A DNA stretch of 46,335 bases from NCBI GenBank assembly GCA_000697335.1, contig JNEM01008705.1, positions 1 to 46,335 on the forward strand. The letters run 5' to 3'. This DNA comes from Conidiobolus incongruus B7586. Taxonomy: Eukaryota; Entomophthoromycota; Entomophthoromycetes; Entomophthorales; Conidiobolaceae. The number at the start of each line of letters is the position of its first letter. The first letter of the stretch is position 1. The translations under genes and the position numbers were made by a program. The notes under the pieces were generated by a model. It did no database searches. It was not told the origin of the DNA and saw only the letters and a program-made list of their open reading frames with translations. Shown here piece by piece: positions 11,730 through 26,521 of the stretch.

Positions 11730-12981
11730 TTAACGAGATTCGGCAAATCCAACTCGGTTATTGGTTAAGTCATAAATAGAGTAGTATTTGCGGAGGAAGA
11801 CATCACCAATAATCCAAATGGGACCCAAGGGAGGAGGAATATCCAATCCAGTGAAGCCAGAAAGACATTGGCCTTGGACTTGGAGGATGTAGTCTTTACC
11901 TTCGAGATCGAACTTGTTGCCATTGAAAGTGAAAGTTAATTTGGGAAGATTGGGGATTTCAGAGCAGTCAATAGTATATTGACCATTGAAGCCCTTCTTA
12001 GCACCAATTTCTTTGTTGATCAAGTCGGAAAGAGTGGTGGGAATAACAAGAAGAGAAGAACCAGTATCAATAGCAGCACCAGTCTTTTCCAAATCCAAGG
12101 ATTCTCCATCGAATTCAACGTCTTCTAAATCGATTTCCCAGTAACCCTTACGAGTGACGGGGGCCCAGCGGACGAAGCCAGAGTAATGATCGCGGTTGAC
12201 ACCACCAAAAGTCAACTCACCACCATTGTTCTCACCACCATCAGTATTGAGCCAGAAGGAGAAGAGACCGGGAATGCCTTGCTTGACCATTTCGTAGAAT
12301 GGAGGGGTAATGTGATTGACAGCAATGGTATCGTAACCCAATCCGAAAATACCATCGAATCTACCAAAAGCGAAAGCCAATCCAGGTTCCTTGGTAGTTT
12401 CACCAAAATTGATAGATTTGACTTTGGTATTACCAACAGTTAAGTCGTCATTAGAGATAAAGCCTTCAACGGCACCAGAACCGTAGCGAATCGCGAATTT
12501 AGTATCGTTACGTTTGTATGTGCTACTCTTGCCATGGTCGTATTTGTTGTGGAAGAAACAGGCGATAGAAGAACACTTGGAAGAAGGAACCCACAAGTTT
12601 GAGGAACCAGTGTCAAAGACGACCTTGAATTTTTGAGGGGGAGTACCCATACCAATTTCACCATAGAACTAGATTTGGAATTAAATAAAAATTCAAATTG
12701 AATTGCAAAATTGAAATTACCTGAGCATTCATAAAGTTAGAAATAGGGACACCAAATTGAGCTTTGCCGTCAGCATCAATAGCAACAATATTTTGTTCAT
12801 CTCTATTGTAAGCACCAATGTACTTTTGGGCAGTGGCTTCAATATTCTCAGCCAAGCTCTCCAAAGTCATCTCATTGGGGTTAATTTTGGACAACTTGAT
12901 AGAGTGACCTTGGGGCAAGTCTTGGTCATTACAGTGGGCTAATCCCAACAAAATATTAGCTAATAAAGTTTTAATAAGCAT
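11730..12981 (-). CDS. PEP4: Proteinase A-type aspartic endopeptidase (saccharopepsin/cathepsin D family, A1)
   Basis: Vacuolar proteinase A hydrolyses proteins at acid pH and activates other vacuolar zymogens. Two exons (12981-12721 and 12668-11730; 52-nt intron) encode 399 residues, close to yeast Pep4 (405). A hydrophobic signal peptide (MLIKTLLANILLGLAHC) precedes a propeptide to roughly residue 75. The bilobed catalytic domain has VFDTGSSNLWVPS (D106), flap Tyr149 in IRYGSG, DGIFGLGYD, and the second catalytic motif AAIDTGSS (D288). The C terminus is GPIWIIGDVFLRKYYSIYD. Both Asp-Thr-Gly triads and the cysteine pairs of the family are present. Codons are enriched in C/G third positions compared with neighbours such as NOP9, suggesting high expression. 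Vacuolar rather than secreted location is inferred from similarity to Pep4. Confidence 0.92.
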
Positions 12982-13030
12982 TTTACTATTTGTATTTTTT
13001 ATATTTCAATTAAAATAGCAACTTTTAATT

Positions 13031-13038
13031 TTTATATA
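13031..13038 (-). promoter_or_regulatory. TATA box of the aspartic protease gene
   Basis: The sense strand reads TATATAAA, 50-57 bp upstream of the ATG at 12981. This is a usual TATA position for a gene with a short leader. Confidence 0.55.
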
Positions 13039-13173
13039 ATTTAAAGAAATGTAGAATTCATGGTCACAATTTTTTATTTATTAACTACGTAATTTTGGTT
13101 AGCCCTCAAACATCATTTGATTAACCAATAAATGATCAGTTATTGGATACTAATCAAGTTATTCCTATAGTCT

Positions 13174-13452
13174 ATGATTTGGATTAATCGCACCATTCCA
13201 TATTCGTCATATCTTCAAAATCCTTTAATTTTTGATTATTTCAAGACTAATTTATTGGAGTATAGCACTTTATTATTTCTAGCATTTATTCAATACTCGT
13301 GCCACTATGAAAACATCAAAATTGGTGAATTTGTTATGAATATATTGATTGCTAAGGTAAAAAATCACTTTATGACATTGACACAAATTGGTTGATATCC
13401 ACTAAAATCACTACAATACAGTGGTTCTTACCTTTAACCAATCAAACATGCA
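13174..13452 (+). pseudogene. Possible relic of a fungal-specific transcription-factor domain (Fungal_trans type)
   Basis: A 73-codon open frame (13174-13395) encodes NPLIFDYFKTNLLEYSTLLF and then a stretch with IGEFVMNILIAKVKN. The next frame then reads TNWLISTKITTIQWFLPLTN. The order 'small-hydrophobic helix, GE..xxxAK, ..S.TTIQ.[FL]LPL' resembles the PF04082 middle-homology region of Zn2Cys6 regulators, where a 'pSl.tvQalllLs' helix follows the 'yyxxAr' helix. No zinc cluster, start or continuation is visible, and a frame change is needed, so if real it is a dead fragment. The similarity is by eye and weak. Confidence 0.25.
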
Positions 13453-15980
13453 TTAAAAATTAATCAATTTTTCATACCAAGAAATATGTTAATGCTATTA
13501 AAATATTGAATTTGTTCAAAATGGGACACTTAAATATAGTATACTAATTATTTATTATTTCAAATTAAGTTTACCATATATTACATTATTTGAAATACAA
13601 TACACAATCCTGCATATAATTTTTATAAACTATTTTCAAAATAAAACATCAAAAAAGTTAACTTCAATATATTTTTACAGAATATTGCTATACTTAAACA
13701 TATTCAAAATTTTATATTTAGTCAAGCATATCATAAATCAATATAATATTGTTTGTTATTTCATCTGTTAACTTATCACTCTTGAGAAAAGTTAAATATA
13801 GCAAAGCATACTTTCACTTTTCAATTTCTAATGTATTCAAATTTTAAAAAATATACCTAATTAATTAAATGTAGAAAGCATTTTGTAAAACTATTTAATA
13901 AATTATATTTTTCAAAATATTAAAAATGAGTTGAGAATTTGAAATTTTATTAATAATTATAATAATATATAGTTCAAACTAAATTCATTGTTATTAAAGT
14001 ATATTAAATTTCTTACAATAACCTTAGTGTTAATATATTTATGATGATTTATATTATAAAAATAAACTGTTAATAATAATAAATATAGTTTGGTTAGATA
14101 TATAAAATACTGTCAAATAATTTGTATGTTATGCGAGGAAAAAGTAGATATCATTATCTGTTAAAAAATCAAACTTTGATTGCATTGTTATAATGAAGAA
14201 TTAAACTTTTGTTTAAATATTTACACTTTTTTATATTATAAATATCTTTAACATTTAAATTTTAATAATTTTATTTTATCAAATAATTTGTTATTAACAA
14301 GAATATTTAATAAATTATAATAAAGTTTTAAACAAAATAGTTTTTAATATCAAATATCAATAATTATATTTTGATTTAAAGCATAACAGCTAAATTAAAA
14401 ATTATATAAAAATATTATGATTATTATCAGTAATACATTAACATAGTATATTTTACATAATTACTTTAAATATACTTAATTATATCTAAATTTTTATATT
14501 GAAAAATAAAACAAACGCCAAGAACTCATCTCAAAATTTTATATTAGGTATCAATAAATTTCCAAATGATTAATATTATAATACCTCAAATCTGATAATT
14601 TAATTTTTTAATATTCAATAGTTCAAATTGGTTAAAATATATAAATATAACAGTTTGGGAATGTTATTAAATCAAAATAACACTAATACTGGTATCTATC
14701 TATTGTTCAAGAAGTTTTAGAATAAATTATAACTAATTATTTAATTAACAATATGGAAATTTTGATTGAAAATTAATAAATATCACTAATTAAGGATCAA
14801 ATCTTGTTATTTTAGTGATGGAAATATTGATAAATTAAAGCATTATTACATTAACTATTTATATTGACGGATATAATTAGAACAATAATAAATATTAACT
14901 TTAAAAATTATAAGGTTGAAGTTATATGAACTCATATTTGCATATTGTATACTTAAGAAATTACTGAAATCCCCAGAACACATTAAATGACTCAATACAA
15001 GTTATTTAAAAATGATGTAATTCTATTGCATAAAAATCGAGATCATGCATAATTTTAATTACGAAATATTTTTTTACATTTATAAAAAGGTGCATTAAAG
15101 AAATGTGAAAAATAGATATCTTAATAATAAAATGAGTATAACCTTGTAATATTTCTTAAAGCCTTCAATATGTTTTTCTACCAAGATCAGATTTTTGAGA
15201 TTTGGCTATATAAAAATAAAAATAAACGTTGTTATTTAATTTGTTATTGAACTAAACTATTATGCAGTTTTAAAATCAAAATTTTTTGATTAAATAACCT
15301 GTTTTTATTGAAAATTTAAAATATTGAATTAAAATAGGATTTTACTATACTCTGTGAATTTAGAACTATTTCCGAAAACATACAATATATAGTATTCTGA
15401 TTGATAATTGAAAAACTGGTTATTCGTTCAGAAGTCTATGGTTTCTTGAATAAACAATAATTAGGAATGGAGAAGTATTTTAAATGGGTAAATAAGGTTT
15501 AATTTTATGAAAATCTGATTAACAACCAAAAATTCCAATATTCCACTCTCTCTATAACTTAAATCATTTCTAAATTCATTAAATATAAAATATAATTCAA
15601 ATTATATATAATTATACTATTTTATAATTTTATCAATTTTATTTAATCTGAATAAATATAATATTTTGATATTATTAATAATTATATTTGTCCTATATCA
15701 ATTTATTATAATCATATATTAAAATTGACTAATTTTAAAATACAATCAACTTCTAGGGCACATAATCCTTGTTTTATCTAGGACTATTTTATCAAAAATT
15801 CAGGTAATCAGATAAAGAATATTTAATCATTTTGACTCACTTTAAGCCATAAATATAATTAAATTATTATTTGAGTAAAATTTTAAAGGATAAATTGTAT
15901 TGAAAAAATGTTGAAAAAGTATACAATTCATCCGTTTTTGATGAATATGAGAGTTTAATAATATTTGGAGTATATTATGA

Positions 15981-16016
15981 TATATATATATATATATATT
16001 TATTTATTTATTTATT
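15981..16016. repeat. Microsatellite (TA)n followed by (TTTA)n
   Basis: About nine TA units followed directly by about four TTTA units, lying in the GGC1 upstream region. Confidence 0.9.
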
Positions 16017-16174
16017 TTAGATCAGTTTAGTATCGATATACCATATCACGTTGCTAAAATATTAGCATATGAAATCCACCATTAAGTATAAAAAAATAAA
16101 ACATGAATATTTCATCCAATTAAACGATCCAAATTCATAACTGAAATTGGGCTTAATTGTGAATTTAGGTTGGG

Positions 16175-16183
16175 TATAAATAA
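16175..16183 (+). promoter_or_regulatory. Possible TATA box upstream of GGC1
   Basis: TATAAATAA stands out from the local sequence 165-173 bp upstream of the GGC1 ATG. That is farther than in the other TATA-type genes here, so the assignment is tentative. Confidence 0.3.
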
Positions 16184-16347
16184 GAATAAAATTTCTCTTG
16201 ATCAAGAATTACTAACTTTGACCATAGAATTAAAAGTATATCATAATTTATTTAATATACTTCAAAAAGTTCCAATAATACCAAATATTATTTAAATATA
16301 TATACATATATATTATATACATACTTGAATATTGAATAAACTGTACA

Positions 16348-17541
16348 ATGGGTGGTATTGAAGGTAAAAAAGGTAAAGAATCTCACTTGGCCCGTTTCTT
16401 TGGCTCTGCTACTTCTGGTGTTTTGGAACTTTTGGGTTTCCACCCCGTTGATACCGTTGCCAAAAGACTTATGAGCAACACCCAACCTGTAAGTTATTTT
16501 ATATCAATTTTAAATTCAAAACCATTGATCATTTCCTTCCCCACTTTAGATTTTCGCTCCTGGAGCTCCTGCCTCTGCTGGTTTGGCCAACTTGAACAAA
16601 GTTATTTTCAAGGTATTTGAAAAGATTCCAAAATTTGATTTTAATATATTAAATAATTGTATTTTAGGATGCTGCCGATAAGGGTTTCGTCAGAAAGTAC
16701 GCTTCTTTATTCCCTGGTTTGGGCTATGCCGCTGGTTACAAAGTCCTTCAACGTGTCTACAAATTTGGTGGTCAACCCTACGTCAAGGATTATTTAGAAA
16801 CCAACCACCGTAGCTTCTTCACCACCACTTTTGGTGATAAGACTGGTAAAACCGTTATGCACGCTACTGCCGGAAGGTAAAAATTGATACTATGTCTTAC
16901 ATTTAACAAAATTTTTAATACATTATTCCAAATTTTAGTTTGGTTGGTATTGGTGAAGTTGCTTTATTGCCCTTGGATGTTTTAAAGATTAAGCGTCAAA
17001 CTAACCCTGAAGCTTTCCGCAATCGTGGTTTCTTGGCCATTGTTAAGGATGAAGGTTTAGGACTTTATCGGTAAGAACCTACTGAAATTGAATTATACTT
17101 AATGTGGCTAATAATGAAATGAATAGTGGTGGTGTCTGGACAGCTGCCCGTAACGCTCCTGGTTCCTTCGCCTTATTCGGTGGTGCTGCCTTCGTCAAGG
17201 AATACATCTTTGATCTCAAGGACTACTCCAAGGCCACTTTCTTCCAAAACTTCTGCTCTTCCATCGGTGGTGCTGTCGCCTCCATTACTGTTGCCGCTCC
17301 CTTAGATGTCGTCAAGACCAGAATCCAAAACCGTAACTTTGACAATCCTGAATCTGGTGTCAGCATCGTCAGAAATATGATCCGTCAAGAAGGTTTCAGA
17401 GCTTTCTTCAAGGGATTGACTCCCAAGATCTTAGTCGTTGGACCTAAATTGATCTTCTCATTCACAATTGCCCAACAAACCATCCCTCTTTTCCACAACT
17501 TCTTTGAAAAGAGCGGAATCACTCATACAGGAACTGCTTAA
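16348..17541 (+). CDS. GGC1: GGC1/YHM1, mitochondrial GTP/GDP carrier
   Basis: Ggc1 imports GTP into the mitochondrial matrix in exchange for GDP and affects iron homeostasis. Five exons (16348-16488, 16550-16612, 16668-16876, 16939-17070, 17127-17541; introns 50-62 nt) encode 319 residues. The protein has three tandem SLC25 repeats with signatures HPVDTVAKRLM, LPLDVLKIKRQT and APLDVVKTRIQN. Long identical runs with yeast Ggc1 include FPGLGYAA, YKVLQRVYK, WTAARNAPGSFALFGG and RIQNRNFDNPESG. This identifies the subfamily rather than just the carrier family. The first ATG gives a short charged leader. Third positions favour C, as in the protease and PGM, suggesting strong expression. Confidence 0.95.
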
Positions 17542-18240
17542 TGAGTTAGCATAATTTTTGTTTTAAATAAGATCATCATTTAAATATTTAATAATAATAT
17601 TTTTACTAATTTTTAGATATTTTATTATATTAATTTGAAATTTAATTACTTTCAACTTTGCACTTCGAAAAAATTATTCATTTTCATATTCAAATAATAT
17701 ATTTTTTATATTTCATCTATATTAGACAAATCAATTCTTAAAAACTTAATATATTTCAATTTTTCAAATTTATTTTGATCAACTATTCATTGAATTTAAT
17801 CAATCCGATAAATTCCGACCCTCGTTTTATGTCCATGAGAAAAGAATAAATCCAAATTATTCATCTAGAAAATTTTAAATTGAATTCAAAACATTATTAT
17901 TATTACTTTAAAATATTTTTAAGATTATTAATATATTTGAAAGATTTTTATTTATAAAATTATTTTTTGAAAATAATAAAAAAATAAAATTGTAATAAAT
18001 AATGTATAATATATTTTAATCACTTGATTATTTATTTTCAAAGCAAATATGATTTACTGACGTAGATTAATTAATCTAAATTTAATTATATAATTTTTTT
18101 ATCATATTTTATCAGTTTAATTTATTCAAATTTTTGATCATTTTAAAGTTAGAATAAATAATTAATTAATTAGAAAAAAAACAAATAGTTAAATTGATTG
18201 AATACTGTAATATTATTGGAACATCTTCAATATACAAAAT

Positions 18241-18262
18241 TTAATCTTGCTAGCAAGATTAA
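18241..18262. repeat. Perfect 22-bp palindrome
   Basis: TTAATCTTGCT is followed immediately by its reverse complement, with no spacer. The GC-containing centre (CTTGCTAGCAAG) makes it unusual in this AT-rich spacer. It lies about 700 bp beyond the GGC1 stop codon. Confidence 0.8.
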
Positions 18263-20078
18263 TTATATATGATATATTTTATATTGCAAAGGTACCCATT
18301 GTTAATATAAATATAGATCTAAGTTTTACTAAAATGCAATTTTTGTTTGAAAATAAAAATTTCGAATTAAGAATACTTAATATAGAATTTTGATTAGTTA
18401 TTGACTAATTATTTATCATTATTTAACATAATTAAAATATAATAATTAATATAGCTATACTTCCACTTATAAAAAATATATTATATAATAATATGATTTT
18501 TCATAATTACATCTATCAAAGAATTTTAACTTGAACTTTTAGACGTTCTCATCACGGAACATTTATAAATTATTGTAGATTTGACATTGATATAAAACTA
18601 TGGTCATTTTAAAAGTAGATCTATTATTATAATACATATAAGTTATATATACATGCTGTATCATTATTCTATTTAAAATATTACTATAAATTAATTGATT
18701 TAATCAATTCTTTCTTATTCAACAGAGCAAACAGTTATATATAACAAAATTTAATTTATATTTTAAAATATGTTCTTTTATTCATTATTAGTGTTCGTTT
18801 CAGTTAATTATGTACAATAAGTTTATTCAATATAAATATGATGCATATTCAATTGAGCTATCTCATGTGCAATTATATTTGTCATTGATAGAGATATAAT
18901 GTATATGTAATTCAAATCAATATATAAAAAATGATTAAAAAATTAATATTAAAAATTTTAAGTAATAAAATTTAATGAATTTATTCTAAATTTAGTTACA
19001 ATTTTTAAATTTTTTAACCAAATTTAAGTAAATAAAATGAATTATGAATAAATAATATTTGATAAGAATAATGCTACAATCATATTATTATATTATAATA
19101 TTGAAGAAGTAATAATATAAAATATTTTAATATTTTCAAGAGATCAGCTGTCAGAAATCAACCTTAATATAAATCTATAAAATATCAAATTAAAATAAAT
19201 TATAATTCTTATTTAATAAATATATATAATTTGAAAAAAAATATTGTAAGCATTCAATACAATTTCATATTTTATTATAATTTATTTGCTTTAAATTGAT
19301 ATCTGAAATATAAATTCTATCAAGTCCAAAAAGTAATGAGACGCTCACACCTTAAATTGGATGATGTATATTATGTTAAAATTTAGAAAAGTTGATTAAT
19401 ATTAATAGTTAAAAATATCAAATTAATTTTAATTTTAATAATTTATGTATTTGATTTAAAAAATATACATTATAATATATCAAAACTTATTTAAAATTCA
19501 AATTTATAAATAACTGATTTATATTTTCATTTTTTTTACAATTTTATTCAAGCTTTCTTATATTTGATCTTAATCAGATTTATATATATATCAACTGCTA
19601 ATTTTGATTCAGTTTACAGAATTAATAATATATCTCACGTGTATTTGATATGTGTTGTAAAGACACCACTTATATTAATAATAAAAACTAATAAATTATG
19701 TTTGATTTACTGAGCAAAATATAAAATTATATATACAAAAAGATTTTAAAGCATTTAAAAATATTATTAATTGGAGATTATTGGGCAATATAAAGGAAAT
19801 TAAAGATCAAGTCTGTAAGGATCTGGTAATTGCAGATGATATTTACATGTATTTATTCATTAATATACGAGAAATTTGATGACAATATATTTGGCTATTG
19901 GGCTGATATTATATTTATGTAATGGGATAGATAAAGCAATTTGAGAGCATTAGTGAAATACGATACTTTATAATTAAATGATAGTACCATAATATATGAC
20001 CAATTATAATTGATTATAGTTGCTTAGACGCCTTATTTCATATCAAGACAATTAAGAGGTTATTAGCAATTATTTTGT

Positions 20079-20100
20079 GGGCATATATAAACATATGCCC
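20079..20100. repeat. Hairpin with 8-bp stem
   Basis: GGGCATAT pairs with ATATGCCC across the loop ATAAAC. It has three G:C pairs at the stem base in otherwise AT-rich DNA. Its function is unknown. Confidence 0.7.
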
Positions 20101-20501
20101 ATGGACAAGTCATTTTTATTTTTACTGTCAAAGCTATACTCTCTTTTGTGTATAATTAAATATATTTCTCATAATTTATCTCAAGTAGATAATATAATTT
20201 TAAGCAATTATACATATAAATCATTATAAAACAGTTTAAATACTTATATATTAATTTCAAAATTTTTTTAAGGTTAATTATTATCAAAATCTAAAATGAT
20301 TATTTGAAGTAAAATTTGATCAAAATAGATTATAGCGAAATTTACTTACCAATGCACACCTGAATCTTATCTATCAATTTTTAATATAAAATCAAAAAAC
20401 AAAAATTTATATTAAATTTACAAATTTATTTTATCAAAATTAGATATATATAAAAATGAAAATAATTATAGTAAACGTGTGAATTGTAAATATAAGGAAA
20501 A

Positions 20502-21671
20502 TTAATATTTAGCAGGCTGAGTTTCTGCCAAATCTTGAAATCCGTAAGAAGCTTTGGAGTGTCTCATTACATAGAAGTAATTACGATATCTCATATAGCA
20601 GAAAACGCCAAATGTGATAGTTATAATGATGAAGAATGGAACCCACCAAGATAAGGTGCTTCCAATGAGCCGAATGCCTATGACTACATTTAAAATCGCC
20701 AATATATATAGGAACCGACCGAAATAATGATGGAGTTTATCATACCAAGGAGTTTTAATGCGTTTGGGGTCCCATAGACGATCAATCACAATGCCCAGCA
20801 CCATTTGGAGGCCCATTCCAACTATCACTGTGAAACCAATCCAACCATGTAATCCAAAGTCAATTAGGAAACGTTTAGGTCGTCCTATTAAAATTAAGCA
20901 AAAACCAGTGATCATTAGTGCTAAAACAAGTACAAAGACTGCAATATGGATTCTGAACCACCAAACTCCCAGAGTCTTTTTACAGTACTTGGCGATAAAT
21001 ATGCCTATTGGAGGAAGTAAAATCCATGCAAGAAACATGCAGATTCCATGATATATAGCGATAGAAACACCTCGACTGATATTGGGTGATGTCATAACTT
21101 GGCCAGTCACAGCCGAATTGCCTGATTGTTGGAAATTCACTTCGAATTTTCCATAATTGGCATGTTTTCGAATCATTATTTGACTCGAATCATTGGGATT
21201 CACCTCTGGCACTTTGTCAGAGTAGGCCCAAATAAATGTATTATTTCCCTTTGCTTCCACCTTCTTTGCTGTGGAATTCTTCCCTTCTGGTGATAATGGT
21301 CGAGTAAATGTAATACTTCTCAAACTCTCTTTGGATTGGACGGCGGATGTAGAATTGGATAGTTTGAGTATTGAATTTGCTACCAATTGAGGTCGTGTAT
21401 ATCCTACTCCACGATGTTCACTGACTCTACCAGTGTTATTTGCATCAAACCATGTGATGTAAATGTCAGCATCTGCCATACCTGTACCAATACCAATGGC
21501 AACGTATCCACTTGTCTTAGGAGCTTCAACAACAAACTGAATCTCCGATTGTTGAATCTCCAAATTAAAACAGACATCAGTCTGAGACACACAATGACGG
21601 ACACTTGGCAAATTTTGTTGACAAAAGATGATACAGGGATAAAGTGCCCAATAAACCAATAAATACCACAT
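20502..21671 (-). CDS. DOMON-cytochrome b561 membrane protein (probable transmembrane ferric/ascorbate-type reductase)
   Basis: A single exon. An upstream in-frame ATG at 21731 overlaps the TATA box at 21732, so I choose the ATG at 21671, giving 389 residues. This start gives a clean signal peptide (MWYLLVYWALYPCIIFC). The extracellular DOMON domain, about residues 20-190, has a GMADADIYITW motif (M65) and a distal His170 in RKHANYGKF, the expected heme ligands of cellobiose-dehydrogenase-type cytochrome domains. The C-terminal b561 core has five or six membrane helices with the four spaced histidines H208 (IYHGIC), H242 (RIHIAV), H275 (LHGWIG) and H314/H315 (KLHHYFGR). Such proteins pass electrons across the plasma or vacuole membrane. 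The electron donor and acceptor here are not determinable. Many N-glycosylation sites lie in the DOMON part. Confidence 0.85.
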   Translation of the reverse strand: MWYLLVYWALYPCIIFCQQNLPSVRHCVSQTDVCFNLEIQQSEIQFVVEAPKTSGYVAIGIGTGMADADIYITWFDANNTGRVSEHRGVGYTRPQLVANSILKLSNSTSAVQSKESLRSITFTRPLSPEGKNSTAKKVEAKGNNTFIWAYSDKVPEVNPNDSSQIMIRKHANYGKFEVNFQQSGNSAVTGQVMTSPNISRGVSIAIYHGICMFLAWILLPPIGIFIAKYCKKTLGVWWFRIHIAVFVLVLALMITGFCLILIGRPKRFLIDFGLHGWIGFTVIVGMGLQMVLGIVIDRLWDPKRIKTPWYDKLHHYFGRFLYILAILNVVIGIRLIGSTLSWWVPFFIIITITFGVFCYMRYRNYFYVMRHSKASYGFQDLAETQPAKY

Positions 21672-21731
21672 ATTGAATATTGAAAGATTAAAATAAATTA
21701 AAATTAAAATCACTGTATTGAATATTTTCAC

Positions 21732-21739
21732 TATTTATA
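21732..21739 (-). promoter_or_regulatory. TATA box of the DOMON-b561 gene (decides the start codon)
   Basis: The sense strand reads TATAAATA. It lies 61-68 bp upstream of the ATG at 21671 but directly abuts the longer-frame ATG at 21731. Transcription from it would exclude the upstream ATG. Confidence 0.5.
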
Positions 21740-25031
<3,292 letters not shown>

Positions 25032-26521
25032 ATGTCTTGTCAAAATTGTAATCACTATACCAGCATCAAAATAAACATATAAAAATTTATTTATATTATG
25101 TTGTTTAAATATTGTCATTATCAATATTGTTATTAATAATTATTAGTTTATTGATTTGAATAAATTCAACTGATTAGCTTCAAAAATCAGCACAAAATTA
25201 TATTATTATAATACTTAAAAAATTAAAAAAATTAAAACTATTATATTGAATAGTCTCGCTATTAAATTTTAAAACATTTTCAGATTTCAAACTAAATTTA
25301 ATTTTAATCAATGTTATTGTTAATTATTATTGTCAAATTCTCTATAAATATGTTGTATTAATTATAATCCGATAAAAAAATTATCAATAACCGAAAAATT
25401 GAATGGACCAATTGTGTGATGATTTTATAATTACATTATTTCATGTCATTAAATGATATACAATATTCTATATATTAAAAAGCTTTATTTGAATTTTGAA
25501 TTTACGCCAAACGATTTATCACCCTTCAATGAAAATATAATAAAGATTAAAAGTGACGTAAAGTTTTAATTCAATTGATTATATTGGAGCAATTTTATTT
25601 TGAATATTTGAACAAATTAAAAAATTAATTTTTCCTATACCTTTTAATTTGCACTAAAATCCAATGTAATCTCAGCCACCAAATTTTATATAATTATATA
25701 ATAGCAAATATTTTTATCAATTAAATAAAATAATAAATTGATCTATGAAAATCTAGTCCTATTAAAATAAAAATTGTATATCATATAAAAGTATAAATTA
25801 CAAGAGAGCATCTTCCATCTTAATTAAAAGATAACAATGTGAAATTAATAGATTTTGTATATTAATAATAAGCATATTCAAAATATATTAAAGTAATTAT
25901 TATTGTTATGGTTTTGAAAAAAATATAATGGAATACTGAATTTTAAAATTTCTTGAATTTGCGGTTCAAAATATTCCCTAACTTGACAATACCAGTCAAT
26001 TTTATAGAATTAGGATTTAGTATTATGAGAAATTTTTTTTTGAATAATATTTTCAACGTAAAACAATTATGATCAGTTGTTATAATAAAGTCAATCATTT
26101 CTTAATAATCAAAGGTTAATATCAACCATCAAAAAATCTGATAAACATAAAATTTATCTAACAAATTCCAAATATCTTAAAGTCCCATTAAATGATTTTG
26201 AAAAACAATCTACTTGGCTAATTCTATAATTTCAAAAATCATTAAACAGACCACAAAAAATAATTAAAAAAAATTATGAATAAAAAATATGTTTTTGAAA
26301 ATCTTATTAACAAAGAGTCATGGTAATCATTATGTATAATAAAAAAATTAATAAATATAGGAATAAAAAACAATTATTTTGATGATCAATTTGGTAATGT
26401 GCAAATTGATGATGGTATGAAGTCATTTGAATATTTTTGAGATGGTCGATTAGTAACAGAATTTTGGCGTAAAAATGATTTTTGGTATAAGGTTTGAAAC
26501 CTCTTTTGTGTGGGTGGATTG
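25032..26521. other. Convergent spacer between PGM and the Hos4-like gene
   Basis: About 1.5 kb of AT-rich DNA between two stop codons. I see no gene or notable repeat. Confidence 0.6.

Larger units (their letters stand above)
12982..16347. other. Divergent spacer between protease and GGC1
   Basis: About 3.4 kb, AT-rich. The protease TATA box lies at 13,031, a possible coding relic at 13,174-13,452, a (TA)/(TTTA) microsatellite at 15,981-16,016 and a possible GGC1 TATA box at 16,175. The rest shows nothing recognisable. Confidence 0.55.
17542..20501. other. Convergent spacer between GGC1 and the cytochrome b561 gene
   Basis: About 3 kb of AT-rich DNA between two stop codons. It holds a perfect 22-nt palindrome at 18241 and a hairpin at 20079. 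A short open run at about 19,740-19,880 on the plus strand has no recognisable homology. Confidence 0.55.

Noticed and set aside
12186-12664. Open frames on both strands inside the protease gene
   Set aside because: They are shadows of the aspartic protease exon, which has full family motifs in its own frame.
19740-19880. Plus-strand open run containing WRLLGNIKEIKDQVCKDL
   Set aside because: I recognise no family, there is no start or splice context, and it ends at two stops.
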